A stretch of DNA of 64,000 nt, taken from the NCBI GenBank assembly GCA_934667095.1, contig CAKULE010000004.1:1-64000 (forward strand), read 5' to 3'. The translations under genes and the position numbers were made by a program. Of this stretch, positions 15,425 to 23,060 are shown piece by piece. The stretch comes from an uncultured Oscillospiraceae bacterium (GTDB lineage: Bacteria > Bacillota > Clostridia > Oscillospirales > Oscillospiraceae). Each line of letters starts with the position of its first letter. The stretch's first letter is position 1. The notes under the pieces are model-generated. The model saw only the letters and a list, made by a program, of their open reading frames with translations, made no database searches and was not told the DNA's origin.

Positions 15425-16465
15425 ATGGCAGAGCGACAGTATCTCCGCACTGACCGCCTTCAGACTGCTTATCACCGCATGGGGACGCCCGGAAAACCGA
15501 AGCTGCTGCTGGTACATGGCAACGCCTCGTCCTCTGCCTTTTATCTGCCGCTGATGGAGCGGCTGGCGGACCGGTTCGACATGGTTGCCCCCGATCTGCG
15601 CTGTTTCGGCGGCAGCGATGCGCTGCCCGTGGACGCAGCCCGCGGCATGCGGGACTGGAGCGACGACCTGTACGAATTCACTGCGGCGCTGGGCTGGGAC
15701 CGCTTCTGGCTTTTGGGCTGGTCGCTGGGCGGCGGCATTGTCATGCAGTATGCCATTGACCACAGTGAGCAGCTCTGCGGCCTGATTCTGGAAGCGCCGC
15801 TGTCCCCATTCGGCTTTGGCGGCACCTGCACGCCAGAGGGCAAAAAGCTCACTCCTGTGGGACTGGCCAGCGGCGGCGGCTGCGCCAACGCTCAGCTGGT
15901 AGAGGCGCTGAAAAAGGGCGATCTGGACTTCATGCGTACAGTGCTCAACAGCACCTATGTGAAGCCGCCCTATCAGGTTCCGGAGAGGTGGGAGCCCGTC
16001 TTTTTGGAGGCCATTGCCTCCACCAAGGTGGGAGATGGAATGTATCCCGGGGACTCCTTCCCGGTGCCCCAGTGGCCCGGCGTGGTGTCCGGCACCCACG
16101 GCATTTGCAACACCATGTCGCCGGCCTATTGTGACCTGTCCGGTCTGGCGGACATCCCCAACCAGTGCCCCATCCTTTGGATCCGGGGCGATGGGGACAT
16201 CATGGTGAGCGACAACAGCTTGGCCGATTTTGGTACACTGGGTGCGCTGGGCTATGTCCCCGGCTGGCCGGGAGCTGAGCACTTCCCGTCACAGCCTATG
16301 CTGGCACAGACCCGTTATGTGCTGGACCGCTATGCCGCCAACGGCGGCAGCTACCGAGAGGTGGTCCTGCCTGACAGCGGCCATGGCTGCCATCTGGATC
16401 AGGAGGAAGCCTTTGCGGCGGCCCTTACTGAGTTTATGAGCATGCGCAGACTTCATGAAACATAA
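15425..16465 (+). CDS. alpha/beta hydrolase (3 of 3 in cluster)
   Basis: Alpha/beta-hydrolase of 346 aa, larger than the other two and not closely similar to them. The oxyanion region is LVHGNASSS, the nucleophile Ser is in LGWSLGGGIVMQYA (about 103), Asp is in WIRGDGDIMV and His is in LPDSGHGCHLDQE. A cap region of about 90 residues (150-250) follows strand 6. The ATG at 15425 is the first start after the tetR stop; its ribosome-binding site is weak, so it is probably coupled to tetR. A strong terminator follows at once. Substrate unknown. Confidence 0.85.
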   Translation: MAERQYLRTDRLQTAYHRMGTPGKPKLLLVHGNASSSAFYLPLMERLADRFDMVAPDLRCFGGSDALPVDAARGMRDWSDDLYEFTAALGWDRFWLLGWSLGGGIVMQYAIDHSEQLCGLILEAPLSPFGFGGTCTPEGKKLTPVGLASGGGCANAQLVEALKKGDLDFMRTVLNSTYVKPPYQVPERWEPVFLEAIASTKVGDGMYPGDSFPVPQWPGVVSGTHGICNTMSPAYCDLSGLADIPNQCPILWIRGDGDIMVSDNSLADFGTLGALGYVPGWPGAEHFPSQPMLAQTRYVLDRYAANGGSYREVVLPDSGHGCHLDQEEAFAAALTEFMSMRRLHET

Positions 16466-16506
16466 AAAAGAGCTCCCGGCGAACATTCGCCGGGGGCTCT
16501 TTTTTA
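16464..16506. terminator. bidirectional terminator between the tetR-hydrolase transcript and mgtE
   Basis: AAAAAAGAGC(T)CCCGGCGA pairs with TCGCCGGG(G)GCTCTTTTTT, giving a T run on both strands. It separates convergent genes. Confidence 0.85.
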
Positions 16507-16551
16507 GACTTGACTGAAAAGTAAGCCGGCTTTACACCGACTGCTCTGCAA

Positions 16552-17967
16552 TTATTGCCCGAGGTGCAGGGTGTTGATGAGCAGCAGCCATGCCAGCCCG
16601 TAGTAGGCGACCACGGCCACCAAATCGTTGACAGTGGTGATGAGGGGACCGGAGGCCACGGCGGGGTCAACCTTGATTTTCTGGAAGAACAGGGGAATGG
16701 CCGTACCGGAAATGCTGGAGATGACCATGGCCAGAATGAGCGCCAGCGCGATACAGCCTGAGATGGCGAAGGAGAAGCTGGCGGGATTGCCTTTGATGAA
16801 GCACAGATACGCGCCCACGACGGCAAAGGAGAGCACGCCGAGGATGACGCCGTTGCTGAAGCCCACCCGGGTCTCCTTCCAAATCAGCTCCAGCTTTTCC
16901 CGGGGGCCGATCTGCTCGTCCATCAGCACACGGATGGTGACGGCCAGCGACTGGGTGCCCACGTTACCGGCCATATCTAGAATAAGGGACTGAAAGCTCA
17001 TGATGATGGTGAGCTGAGCCACCACTGGCTCAAATGCGCCCACCACACTGGAGACGATGAGCCCGAGCCCCAGCAGGATGATGAGCCATGGAAGACGCTT
17101 GCTCACACTGCGGCGGATAGGCTCCGCCAAGTCCTCCCCGGAGGACAGACCGGCCAGCTTGGCATAGTCTTCGCCCAGCTCATCCTCCACGGCCTCCACC
17201 ATGTCCTGCGCGGTGATGACGCCGATGAGTTTGTTATCGCTGTCCAGCACGGGGATGGAGTCTTCGGAGTAGTCCTTCAGCCGGCGCATACAGTCCTCCG
17301 CATCGGAGTCTGCGTACACGTAGGGGTAGGAGCAGGTGGTGATATCCTCCAGCGAGGAGCCCTCCCGGGCGATGATGAGATCTTTCAGGTCGATGGCGCC
17401 GCAGAAGGTGTTCTCACTGTCCACCACGTAGAGGGTGGTGACGTTGTCGTTCTCTGCCGCCTGCTTGATCAGGCTGGCCATGGCCTCCTTGATCGACAGC
17501 CCGGCGGTGATCGAGATGTAGTTGGTGGACATGCGGCTACCGATCTCGTCCTCGTCAAAGGAGCTCAGCAGCGAGATCTCGGATCGGGCCTCGGGTTCCA
17601 TCAGCTCCAGCAGGGAAGAGCGTTCATTTTTGTCCATCTGCCGCAGGGCTTCCACAGCCTCAGAGGACTCGAAGCGGGAGAGGACCGCCGCCTGCCGGCG
17701 GATGCTCAGCTCCCGCAGATAGACCGCGGGTTCTTCGGCGTACTCCAAAATGCCGGCCAGAGAGTCGGCATCCAGCACGTTGTAGAGTCGGTTGCGCTCA
17801 TCCCGGCTGAGCTGTTCCAGCGCCAGCGCAATGTCGTTTTCGTGGTAGTCCAACACCCGCTCCCGCATAAGCTTGGGGGTGAGATTGCTGCGGACGATGG
17901 CCGCGATTTCACCGCTGTAATCGGGCTGAGGTGCGGCAGACCCAGCCGGAGTTTTGTTGTCGTTCAT
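16552..17967 (-). CDS. mgtE: magnesium transporter MgtE
   Basis: Magnesium channel/transporter of 471 aa. A cytosolic N-domain (about 20-130) is followed by two CBS domains (about 135-260; for example GAIDLKDLIIA and SIPVLDSDNKLIGVITAQD). Five C-terminal membrane helices start near 300 (LPWLIILLGLGLIVSSVVG). The signature GNVGTQS in the membrane domain and the carboxy-terminal VAYYGLAWLL are present. The ATG at 17967 has AAGGAGG 9 nt upstream; longer frames would read into the leader. A sigma-A promoter about 320 bp upstream gives a long leader with a small upstream ORF, and no M-box is recognisable. Confidence 0.95.
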   Translation of the reverse strand: MNDNKTPAGSAAPQPDYSGEIAAIVRSNLTPKLMRERVLDYHENDIALALEQLSRDERNRLYNVLDADSLAGILEYAEEPAVYLRELSIRRQAAVLSRFESSEAVEALRQMDKNERSSLLELMEPEARSEISLLSSFDEDEIGSRMSTNYISITAGLSIKEAMASLIKQAAENDNVTTLYVVDSENTFCGAIDLKDLIIAREGSSLEDITTCSYPYVYADSDAEDCMRRLKDYSEDSIPVLDSDNKLIGVITAQDMVEAVEDELGEDYAKLAGLSSGEDLAEPIRRSVSKRLPWLIILLGLGLIVSSVVGAFEPVVAQLTIIMSFQSLILDMAGNVGTQSLAVTIRVLMDEQIGPREKLELIWKETRVGFSNGVILGVLSFAVVGAYLCFIKGNPASFSFAISGCIALALILAMVISSISGTAIPLFFQKIKVDPAVASGPLITTVNDLVAVVAYYGLAWLLLINTLHLGQ

Positions 17968-18282
17968 TGTCCTGTGCCTCCTTGTCTCCATGATTTCCGG
18001 GCCAGCGCCCGGAAGGGGAGAGGACAGATCAGAGAGAAGCGGCAGGGCATAAAAAAGCCACTGACCGCCCGAACTGACCTGCACACATCCCAAAGGGAAT
18101 GCAATACGGCATCAAAGGGTCGGACAATGGTGTTTTACATGGATACGGAAGGTGCGCTCAGCGGCCCATAGACGGCGCGCCGATCTGCGCTTTCCGGCAT
18201 AAAAACACCCCATCCGCGCTTCTACTGCCACTACTGCCGTCCATGTGCTCACCTCACAAAAATGGATTGGTCAAAATCGACC
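17968..18282 (-). promoter_or_regulatory. structured 5' leader of mgtE
   Basis: About 315 nt lie between the predicted transcription start and the mgtE ATG. The leader holds a 28-codon upstream ORF. It also holds two long-range complementarities that cross each other: CATGGA (18245-18240) with TCCATG (18143-18138), and GGTGTTTT (18209-18202) with AAAACACC (18136-18129). Crossing pairings imply alternative structures or a pseudoknot. The conserved M-box (ykoK) core was not found. Confidence 0.5.
18158..18244 (-). CDS. putative 28-aa leader peptide upstream of mgtE
   Basis: A short ORF beginning MDGSSGSRSADGV and ending APSMGR. It has a good ribosome-binding site (GAGGTGAG, 3-4 nt from the ATG) and lies wholly within the mgtE leader. 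Its start codon overlaps one of the possible leader pairings. It has no family match that I recognise. It may be a regulatory peptide whose translation senses conditions, or chance. Confidence 0.35.
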   Translation of the reverse strand: MDGSSGSRSADGVFLCRKAQIGAPSMGR

Positions 18283-18288
18283 GCAAAT

Positions 18289-18317
18289 ATTATAGCACAG
18301 TAAATCGCCCTTGTCGA
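18289..18317 (-). promoter_or_regulatory. sigma-A promoter of mgtE
   Basis: On the minus strand: TCGACA (18317-18312), a 17-nt spacer and TATAAT (18294-18289). Confidence 0.7.
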
Positions 18318-18444
18318 GGTGGAATTGAAGAATATTCGCACGGATTGGCCTTGAGAATCCTATTGTGTTTGCGCGGAACTGGTGGGACAATAGCTCTGAA
18401 AGGAATGCTGAAAGCCGCGGAGAGTGGCTTTTTGAAAGCACAAC

Positions 18445-18462
18445 AGTTAGTGCGCTCTAACT
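18445..18462. promoter_or_regulatory. TetR-operator-like palindrome in a decayed locus
   Basis: AGTTAGTGCGCTCTAACT is an 18-bp palindrome with one mismatched pair, of the type bound by TetR-family repressors. It lies just upstream of two broken hydrolase genes; no regulator gene accompanies it. The 18300-18440 stretch before it shows no other feature that I can support. Confidence 0.45.
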
Positions 18463-18481
18463 ATAACGGAAAGAGAGTGGA

Positions 18482-18898
18482 ACTGACATGGAGGAACAAA
18501 GGACAGACTGTGGTTGCCGTCTCTCCCGGCGAGGTGCCGTGGAATGATGCAGAAAAAGCGCGGATGCAGGCGCTGAATGGCCAGCATGTTGCCATTGACT
18601 ACGCCTTTATGGTAACGGTGGAAAAAATTCATGCGCCACGGGATGGAAAATGTGCCGGAACTATATAGTCTCCGGTTCGCGCGGCAATTTTGCCGGTGTG
18701 GGGGATATGCACTTCTTCTATTCTGCGGACGAGGTTCTTTAGGGTGCACTGCCCGACTTTGAGGAGGCATGCAGGCGCGCGGGGGTCCCATATACCGCCT
18801 TCGCCCGGCCGAAAATGGTACACTGCTATTGTATGCTGCCGTACTTCAAAGAGGCGCGTGAGGACTTTGCCAAGATAGCGGATATTCTGGAGAAATAA
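18482..18898 (+). pseudogene. alpha/beta hydrolase (esterase-like) remnant
   Basis: The clear part is 18653-18898: NYIVSGSRGNFAGVGDMHFF, then a stop (TAG at 18740), then GALPDFEEACRRAGVPY and MVHCYCMLPYFKEAREDF to TAA. This matches the C-terminal third of hormone-sensitive-lipase-type alpha/beta hydrolases (GDMHFFY...DEVL, then the catalytic-His region HCY). The upstream stretch 18482-18650 reads in another frame (for example NDAEKARMQALNGQHVAIDY) and may belong to the same gene after a frameshift, but I do not recognise it. The nucleophile region is absent. Confidence 0.55.
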
Positions 18899-18937
18899 GA
18901 TCCGGAGAGAAGAGCTGGTAGCCAAAGGAAGTGAGAA

Positions 18938-19552
18938 ATGATCCATGAAAATGCTGGAACGAAATGAAACTGCAGAAAAAGCGGCGCTTTGATCCATCCC
19001 ATGCTCTCCTGCGGGGAAGGAATCGAATGATGTGTGACGGATTTCTAGGGAACAGACATCCATTGCTTTATTCCGGACCTGTCTGCCCATGGAGAGGCCG
19101 CCGGAGAGACCTATCACGACGCGACGGAGGAAGCGCTGACAATCCACGATTACCTGACGGAGCGGGGGGTTACCCATTTGCAGCTGGGCTTTGGTGCTTC
19201 CCTTGGCGGCGTGGTGCTGTTTGATCTTCTGTGTTATAAGGACTTGACCTTTGAGCTTGTCTTTTTTGAAGGTGTCAGTTTTTATGAGCATGCGCCTCTG
19301 CTCTGCTTTATGCTGACGTGTGTCTTTCTGGCTAAGCACCGCAAGGCCGTAAAGGATCCGACGCGCTCCGAGCGGAAGATGAGTGCCATCTACGGTGAGA
19401 CGGCCGGGCCGGCTATTGCAAAGCGGTTTATTGCGCTGAACGAGGCGAGTATTCGCAGTATCATTCACGATTGTGGTTATGTGCAGCTGCCTGACCTGTC
19501 GGAAGGAATGCAGCAGCGCTGCGTATTTGCCTACGGGGAAATAGTGTGCTGA
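18938..19552 (+). pseudogene. alpha/beta hydrolase pseudogene with three internal stops
   Basis: From an ATG with AAAGGAAG upstream the frame reads MIHENAGTK, stop (18965), then ALIHPMLSCGEGIE, stop (19028), CVTDF, stop (19046). It then runs open as GTDIHCFIPDLSAHGEAAGE, LQLGFGASLGGVVLFDLL and onward to 19552. The nucleophile elbow G-A-S-L-G-G and the oxyanion region are recognisable, but the C-terminal His region is lost; a fragment CSTFVDAQGF at about 19600 in another frame may be its remnant. It is a dead gene unless the stops are suppressed or sequencing errors. Confidence 0.75.
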
Positions 19553-19651
19553 AAATCGAACAGAGTATTCTCATTCCGAGGGAAAGGCTGTTGGGCGATG
19601 CGGCTGCTCCACCTTTGTGGACGCGCAGGGGTTCATAGACTAAAGCGTGCA

Positions 19652-19684
19652 CCCCGCGATCAAGTACACCACTTGACCGCGGGG
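19652..19684. repeat. 14-bp inverted repeat
   Basis: CCCCGCGATCAAGT and ACTTGACCGCGGGG arms, one mismatch, 5-nt loop. There is no adjacent T tract on either strand, so its termination role is doubtful. Confidence 0.5.
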
Positions 19685-19714
19685 CGTCTGATTTAAACGG
19701 TTTCTGAATATAAG

Positions 19715-19752
19715 AAATGCCACCACAATTTTGTCAAATTACGGTGGCATTT
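19715..19752 (-). terminator. terminator-like hairpin downstream of tRNA-Leu
   Basis: AAATGCCACC and GGTGGCATTT arms around an 18-nt loop begin right at the tRNA 3' end. The T run on the minus strand is short and interrupted, but the position fits tRNA termination. Confidence 0.5.
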
Positions 19753-19838
19753 TGGTGCGGGCGGCGGGACTCGAACCCGCACACCACTGAGGTAACGGAA
19801 CCTAAATCCGTCGAGTCTACCAATTCCACCACGCCCGC
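19753..19838 (-). tRNA. tRNA-Leu (UAG)
   Basis: 86 nt including an encoded CCA. The acceptor stem is GCGGGCG/CGCCCGC. The anticodon arm ACGGA-TTTAGGT-TCCGT gives anticodon UAG, read as Leu (CUN). A type II variable arm and a T arm GCGGG-TTCGAGT-CCCGC complete the fold. Confidence 0.97.
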
Positions 19839-19849
19839 ATGATTGAATC

Positions 19850-19878
19850 AGTATAGCATAACTTAGGTAAAAAAGCAA
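19850..19878 (-). promoter_or_regulatory. tRNA-Leu promoter overlapping the pgi terminator
   Basis: TTGCTT (19878-19873), 17 nt, TATACT (19855-19850). The -35 box is formed by the 3' arm of the pgi terminator hairpin. Confidence 0.6.
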
Positions 19879-19907
19879 CCTCTCCGGTGTAACCGGAGAG
19901 GTTGCTT
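19867..19907 (-). terminator. rho-independent terminator of the glycogen/pgi operon
   Basis: A 15-bp perfect stem (AAGCAACCTCTCCGG and its complement), 5-nt loop, followed on the minus strand by a run of six T. Confidence 0.9.
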
Positions 19908-19925
19908 GCCATTGCCGGATTTGGC

Positions 19926-21188
19926 TCAGGGTTTGCCCAGCAGAGCGAACATGTTCTTCTTGTAGGCCTCGACACCGGGCTGATTGAAGGGGTTGACCTC
20001 CAGCATGTAGCCGCTGATACCGCAGGCCAGCTCGAAGAAGTAGAACAGCCGGCCCAGCATTGCGGCGTCTATCTTGTCCATCCGCAGGACCATGGAGGGG
20101 GTGCCGCCGTCGGCGTGGGCGGCCAGCGTGCCCCGGAAGGCCATCTCCCGGACAAAACTCATGGGTTTACCCGCCAGATAGTTCAGATTATCACCGTTGT
20201 CATCGCTGTATGGGACGGCAAGGTCGTACCCGGTATCATCCACATAGAGAACAGTCTCAAACAGGTGGCGCTCGCCGTCCTGAATATATTGGCCCAGAGA
20301 GTGCAGGTCGGTGGTGAACTGGGCGCTGGCGGGGAAGATGCCCTTGCCGTCCTTGCCCTCGGACTCGCCGAACAGTTGCTTCAGCCACTCGCCCAGAGAG
20401 GAATAGGAGGGCTCGTAATTGCAGAAGATCTCCACCTTTTTGCCCTGCCGGTAGAGGGCGTTGCGGGCGGCGGCATAGCGCCACACGGGGTTGGCCATAC
20501 TCCGCTGGTCATACTCCTCCATGGCGGCGGCGGCCCCGGCCATCAGGGCGGAAATGTCGGTCCCGCCCACGGCGATGGGCAGCAGGCCTACGGCAGTGAG
20601 CACGGAGTACCGCCCGCCGACCTCATCAGGGATGACAAAGCTCTCCCAGCCGTGGGCATCGGCCAGAGATTTGAGGGCCCCCCGGGCTTTGTCAGTGGTG
20701 GCGTAGATACGCCGGTCGGCCTCGACACCGTACTGTTTCTCCAGCAGGGCGCGGAACAGGCGGAAGGCTACGGCGGGCTCGGTGGTGCCGCCGGACTTGG
20801 AAATCACGTTGATGGACCAGTCTTTGCCTTTAACCTTATTCATAACCTTTTTGAGCTCATTCGGGCTCAGGGAGCAGCCGGCGAAGCAGATCTCCGGCCC
20901 GTTGGAGGGGAAGACCTCCAGCGCGGCCTTGGCCCCCAGATAAGAGCCGCCAATACCGATGACCACCAGCACCTGAGAATCACTGCAGATCTTCTCTGCG
21001 GCCTTCTGGATGCGCGCGAACTCGGCCCGGTCATAGTTCACCGGCAGGCGGACCCAGCCGGTGAAATCGGCGCCGGGGGCGGCAGGGTCATAGAGCTTTT
21101 TATGGGCCAGGGCGACTTCGCCCTCCAGTGCGCTCAGGTCGGCCTCGGACAGGCAGCCGGCCAGTTTTTCAAGCTGAAGTTCAAACAT
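19926..21188 (-). CDS. pgi: glucose-6-phosphate isomerase
   Basis: Cytoplasmic isomerase (420 aa) interconverting glucose-6-phosphate and fructose-6-phosphate. Phosphosugar-binding motifs are present: VVIGIGGSYLGAKA (about 72-85) and VISKSGGTTEP (about 139-149). The length fits the short Firmicutes/archaeal-type Pgi rather than the 550-aa enterobacterial type. It is the last gene of the glycogen operon, 28 bp after the GH13 gene, and is followed by a strong terminator. The context connects glycogen turnover to glycolysis. Confidence 0.96.
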   Translation of the reverse strand: MFELQLEKLAGCLSEADLSALEGEVALAHKKLYDPAAPGADFTGWVRLPVNYDRAEFARIQKAAEKICSDSQVLVVIGIGGSYLGAKAALEVFPSNGPEICFAGCSLSPNELKKVMNKVKGKDWSINVISKSGGTTEPAVAFRLFRALLEKQYGVEADRRIYATTDKARGALKSLADAHGWESFVIPDEVGGRYSVLTAVGLLPIAVGGTDISALMAGAAAAMEEYDQRSMANPVWRYAAARNALYRQGKKVEIFCNYEPSYSSLGEWLKQLFGESEGKDGKGIFPASAQFTTDLHSLGQYIQDGERHLFETVLYVDDTGYDLAVPYSDDNGDNLNYLAGKPMSFVREMAFRGTLAAHADGGTPSMVLRMDKIDAAMLGRLFYFFELACGISGYMLEVNPFNQPGVEAYKKNMFALLGKP

Positions 21189-21216
21189 AAGCTATCTTCT
21201 CCTTTGTCAGGTAAAA

Positions 21217-23052
21217 TCACTTTACAAAAAGCACCAGTGCAGAGCCCCACGTATCCAGAGACAGGACATTCCCGTTTTCTCTGCCGTAGTGGAGGTGGAG
21301 CACCTCCCCCTCGAAGGGGATCTCCACTGTGTCCTGCCGGCCGTTGACGATGGCCAGCACCTGCTGACCGTCCAGCTCCCGTTCCAGCAGAATTGTTCCC
21401 TCCGGACCGGGAAGAAAAGCAGTGGAGCCCTGCCGCAGCGCGGGCAGGGTGGACTTCCAGCCGGTGAGCCGCCGGTAGAAATCCAGCAACTCCTCATCCT
21501 CACGGCCCCAGGGGTAACAGCGGCGGTTGAAGGGGTCCTCATAGCCTTCCAGCCCGGCCTCGTCTCCGTAATAGATGGCGGCCATGCCGGGTAAAGCAAA
21601 TTGGAGCTCTGCGGCGGCCATCTCCCGGGCCACTGCCCACGGCTTGGCCTCGGGTCGGAGGAAACGTCCGGCCTTTTCCTCTTTGCTACCGTCGAAGGGG
21701 TCCCCCAGCAAGGTAAGGATGCGGGGTGTATCATGGGTAGAGAGGCTGTTCATCACCCGGTGCAGCACCGGGGTAGGGTAGTGCTCCACAATATTAAGCA
21801 CCGCCGCCTGAAAGGCTCCGGAATCGGCCCGGCTCAAAAAGTCCAAGATGGCGGAGCGGAAGGGGTAGTTCATCACGCTGTCCAGCTCGCCGTCGGAGAA
21901 ATACCGGCGGCGGACGCTGTAGGCGACCTTGTTGGACGCGTCCTCCCACACCTCGCCCATGAGTAGCGCGTCGGGCCGCAGGGCTTTGAGCCGGGCCCGG
22001 AAGGCGGAGATGAAGGCGTCGGGCAGTTCGTCGGCCACGTCTAGGCGGAAGCCGTCCACCCCCAGGTCTAGCCAGTGGGCGATGACGCTGTCGCCCTCGC
22101 CCAGAATGAAATTCAGGTAGGCGGGCTCCATCTCCTGAACGCAGGGCAGTGTGTCGATCCCCCACCAGGAGGTGTACCGGTCGGGCCAGTGCTGAAAGTC
22201 GTACCAGTCACGGTAGGGCGAGTTGGGATCGGAATAAGCCCCGCCGCCGAACTCGCCGTTTTTGTCGAAGTAGATGCTTCGGCTTCCGGTGTGGGAGAAC
22301 ACCCCATCCAGCAGAATTTTCATGCCTCGCCCGTGGGCCTCTCGACACAGGACCCGGAGATCATCCTCGGTTCCCAGCAGGGGGTCCACACGGCGGTAAT
22401 CCGCCGTGTCGTATCGGTGGTTAGACCAGGCCATGCAGATGGGATTCAGGTAGATGAGCTCCACATGGAGGTTGGCCAGATAGTCCAGCTTCTGCCGGAT
22501 GCCGTCCAGATTGCCGCCGAAGAAGTCGTTGTTCAGAATTTTGCCCTGACTGTTGGGACGGTATTCCGGCGTGTCTTCACAGTGTTCATGGAGCCAGTAG
22601 GGCTCCATTTTATCGGTACAGTCAACGGTTTTTCCTTTATAGAAACGATCAGGAAAGATCTGGTACACCACCGCCCCGGCCAGCCCTTCCGGGGTGCCGT
22701 AGTTTGCCGGGCAGCAGGTGAGCTGCCATCGCTCGCCCCGGTCAGGGGAGATACCCCGAAGTCCGTTCCGGTACCAGCAGCGGCTTCCGCCCGGCTGTTC
22801 CGTGCGGAAGTAGTAGAAGTAGAGGTCCCGCCGGGGGAGGGCGAAGTCCGTGCGGTAGCGGAAGCGGCCGTTTTCCTCTCCGTCGAGGGTAAAGGCAGCC
22901 TGCAGGCTGTAGCCGTTCTCACTGTCCAGCACCAGCCAGAGTCGGTCCGCTGGCTCGGCGACCTCCACCCACATGGTACACACTTGCCCCTGGCCCACCG
23001 GCCCGAAGGGGACCTTGTACCGCGGGTCCAGGCAGTCAAAATACAGTTCCAT
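21217..23052 (-). CDS. GH13 alpha-glucosidase/neopullulanase-like glycoside hydrolase
   Basis: Intracellular alpha-amylase-family enzyme of 611 aa, without a signal peptide. An N-terminal beta domain (about 1-120) precedes the TIM barrel. The four GH13 regions are intact: LDGVFSHTG, GFRLDVADE (nucleophile Asp), LMGEVWEDA (acid/base Glu) and LSTHDTPR. The arrangement resembles neopullulanase/cyclomaltodextrinase types that trim maltodextrins or branched limit dextrins. The ATG at 23052 lies 8 bp after the glgA stop; its own ribosome-binding site is weak, so coupling is likely. In this operon it would degrade or trim glycogen; the precise bond specificity is not readable. Confidence 0.9.
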   Translation of the reverse strand: MELYFDCLDPRYKVPFGPVGQGQVCTMWVEVAEPADRLWLVLDSENGYSLQAAFTLDGEENGRFRYRTDFALPRRDLYFYYFRTEQPGGSRCWYRNGLRGISPDRGERWQLTCCPANYGTPEGLAGAVVYQIFPDRFYKGKTVDCTDKMEPYWLHEHCEDTPEYRPNSQGKILNNDFFGGNLDGIRQKLDYLANLHVELIYLNPICMAWSNHRYDTADYRRVDPLLGTEDDLRVLCREAHGRGMKILLDGVFSHTGSRSIYFDKNGEFGGGAYSDPNSPYRDWYDFQHWPDRYTSWWGIDTLPCVQEMEPAYLNFILGEGDSVIAHWLDLGVDGFRLDVADELPDAFISAFRARLKALRPDALLMGEVWEDASNKVAYSVRRRYFSDGELDSVMNYPFRSAILDFLSRADSGAFQAAVLNIVEHYPTPVLHRVMNSLSTHDTPRILTLLGDPFDGSKEEKAGRFLRPEAKPWAVAREMAAAELQFALPGMAAIYYGDEAGLEGYEDPFNRRCYPWGREDEELLDFYRRLTGWKSTLPALRQGSTAFLPGPEGTILLERELDGQQVLAIVNGRQDTVEIPFEGEVLHLHYGRENGNVLSLDTWGSALVLFVK

Positions 23053-23060
23053 AGGCCGCT

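Noticed and set aside
17968..18282. M-box riboswitch upstream of mgtE
   Set aside because: Expected from the gene, but the conserved GGTGAGGCTCC and GACGCCAATGGGT core elements are absent; only GAGGTGAG, better read as a Shine-Dalgarno, is present.
18099..18668. A 189-codon plus-strand frame as an intact gene
   Set aside because: It begins inside the mgtE leader and promoter, has no start signals, and only its last third resembles protein; its end appears to be frameshifted hydrolase debris.
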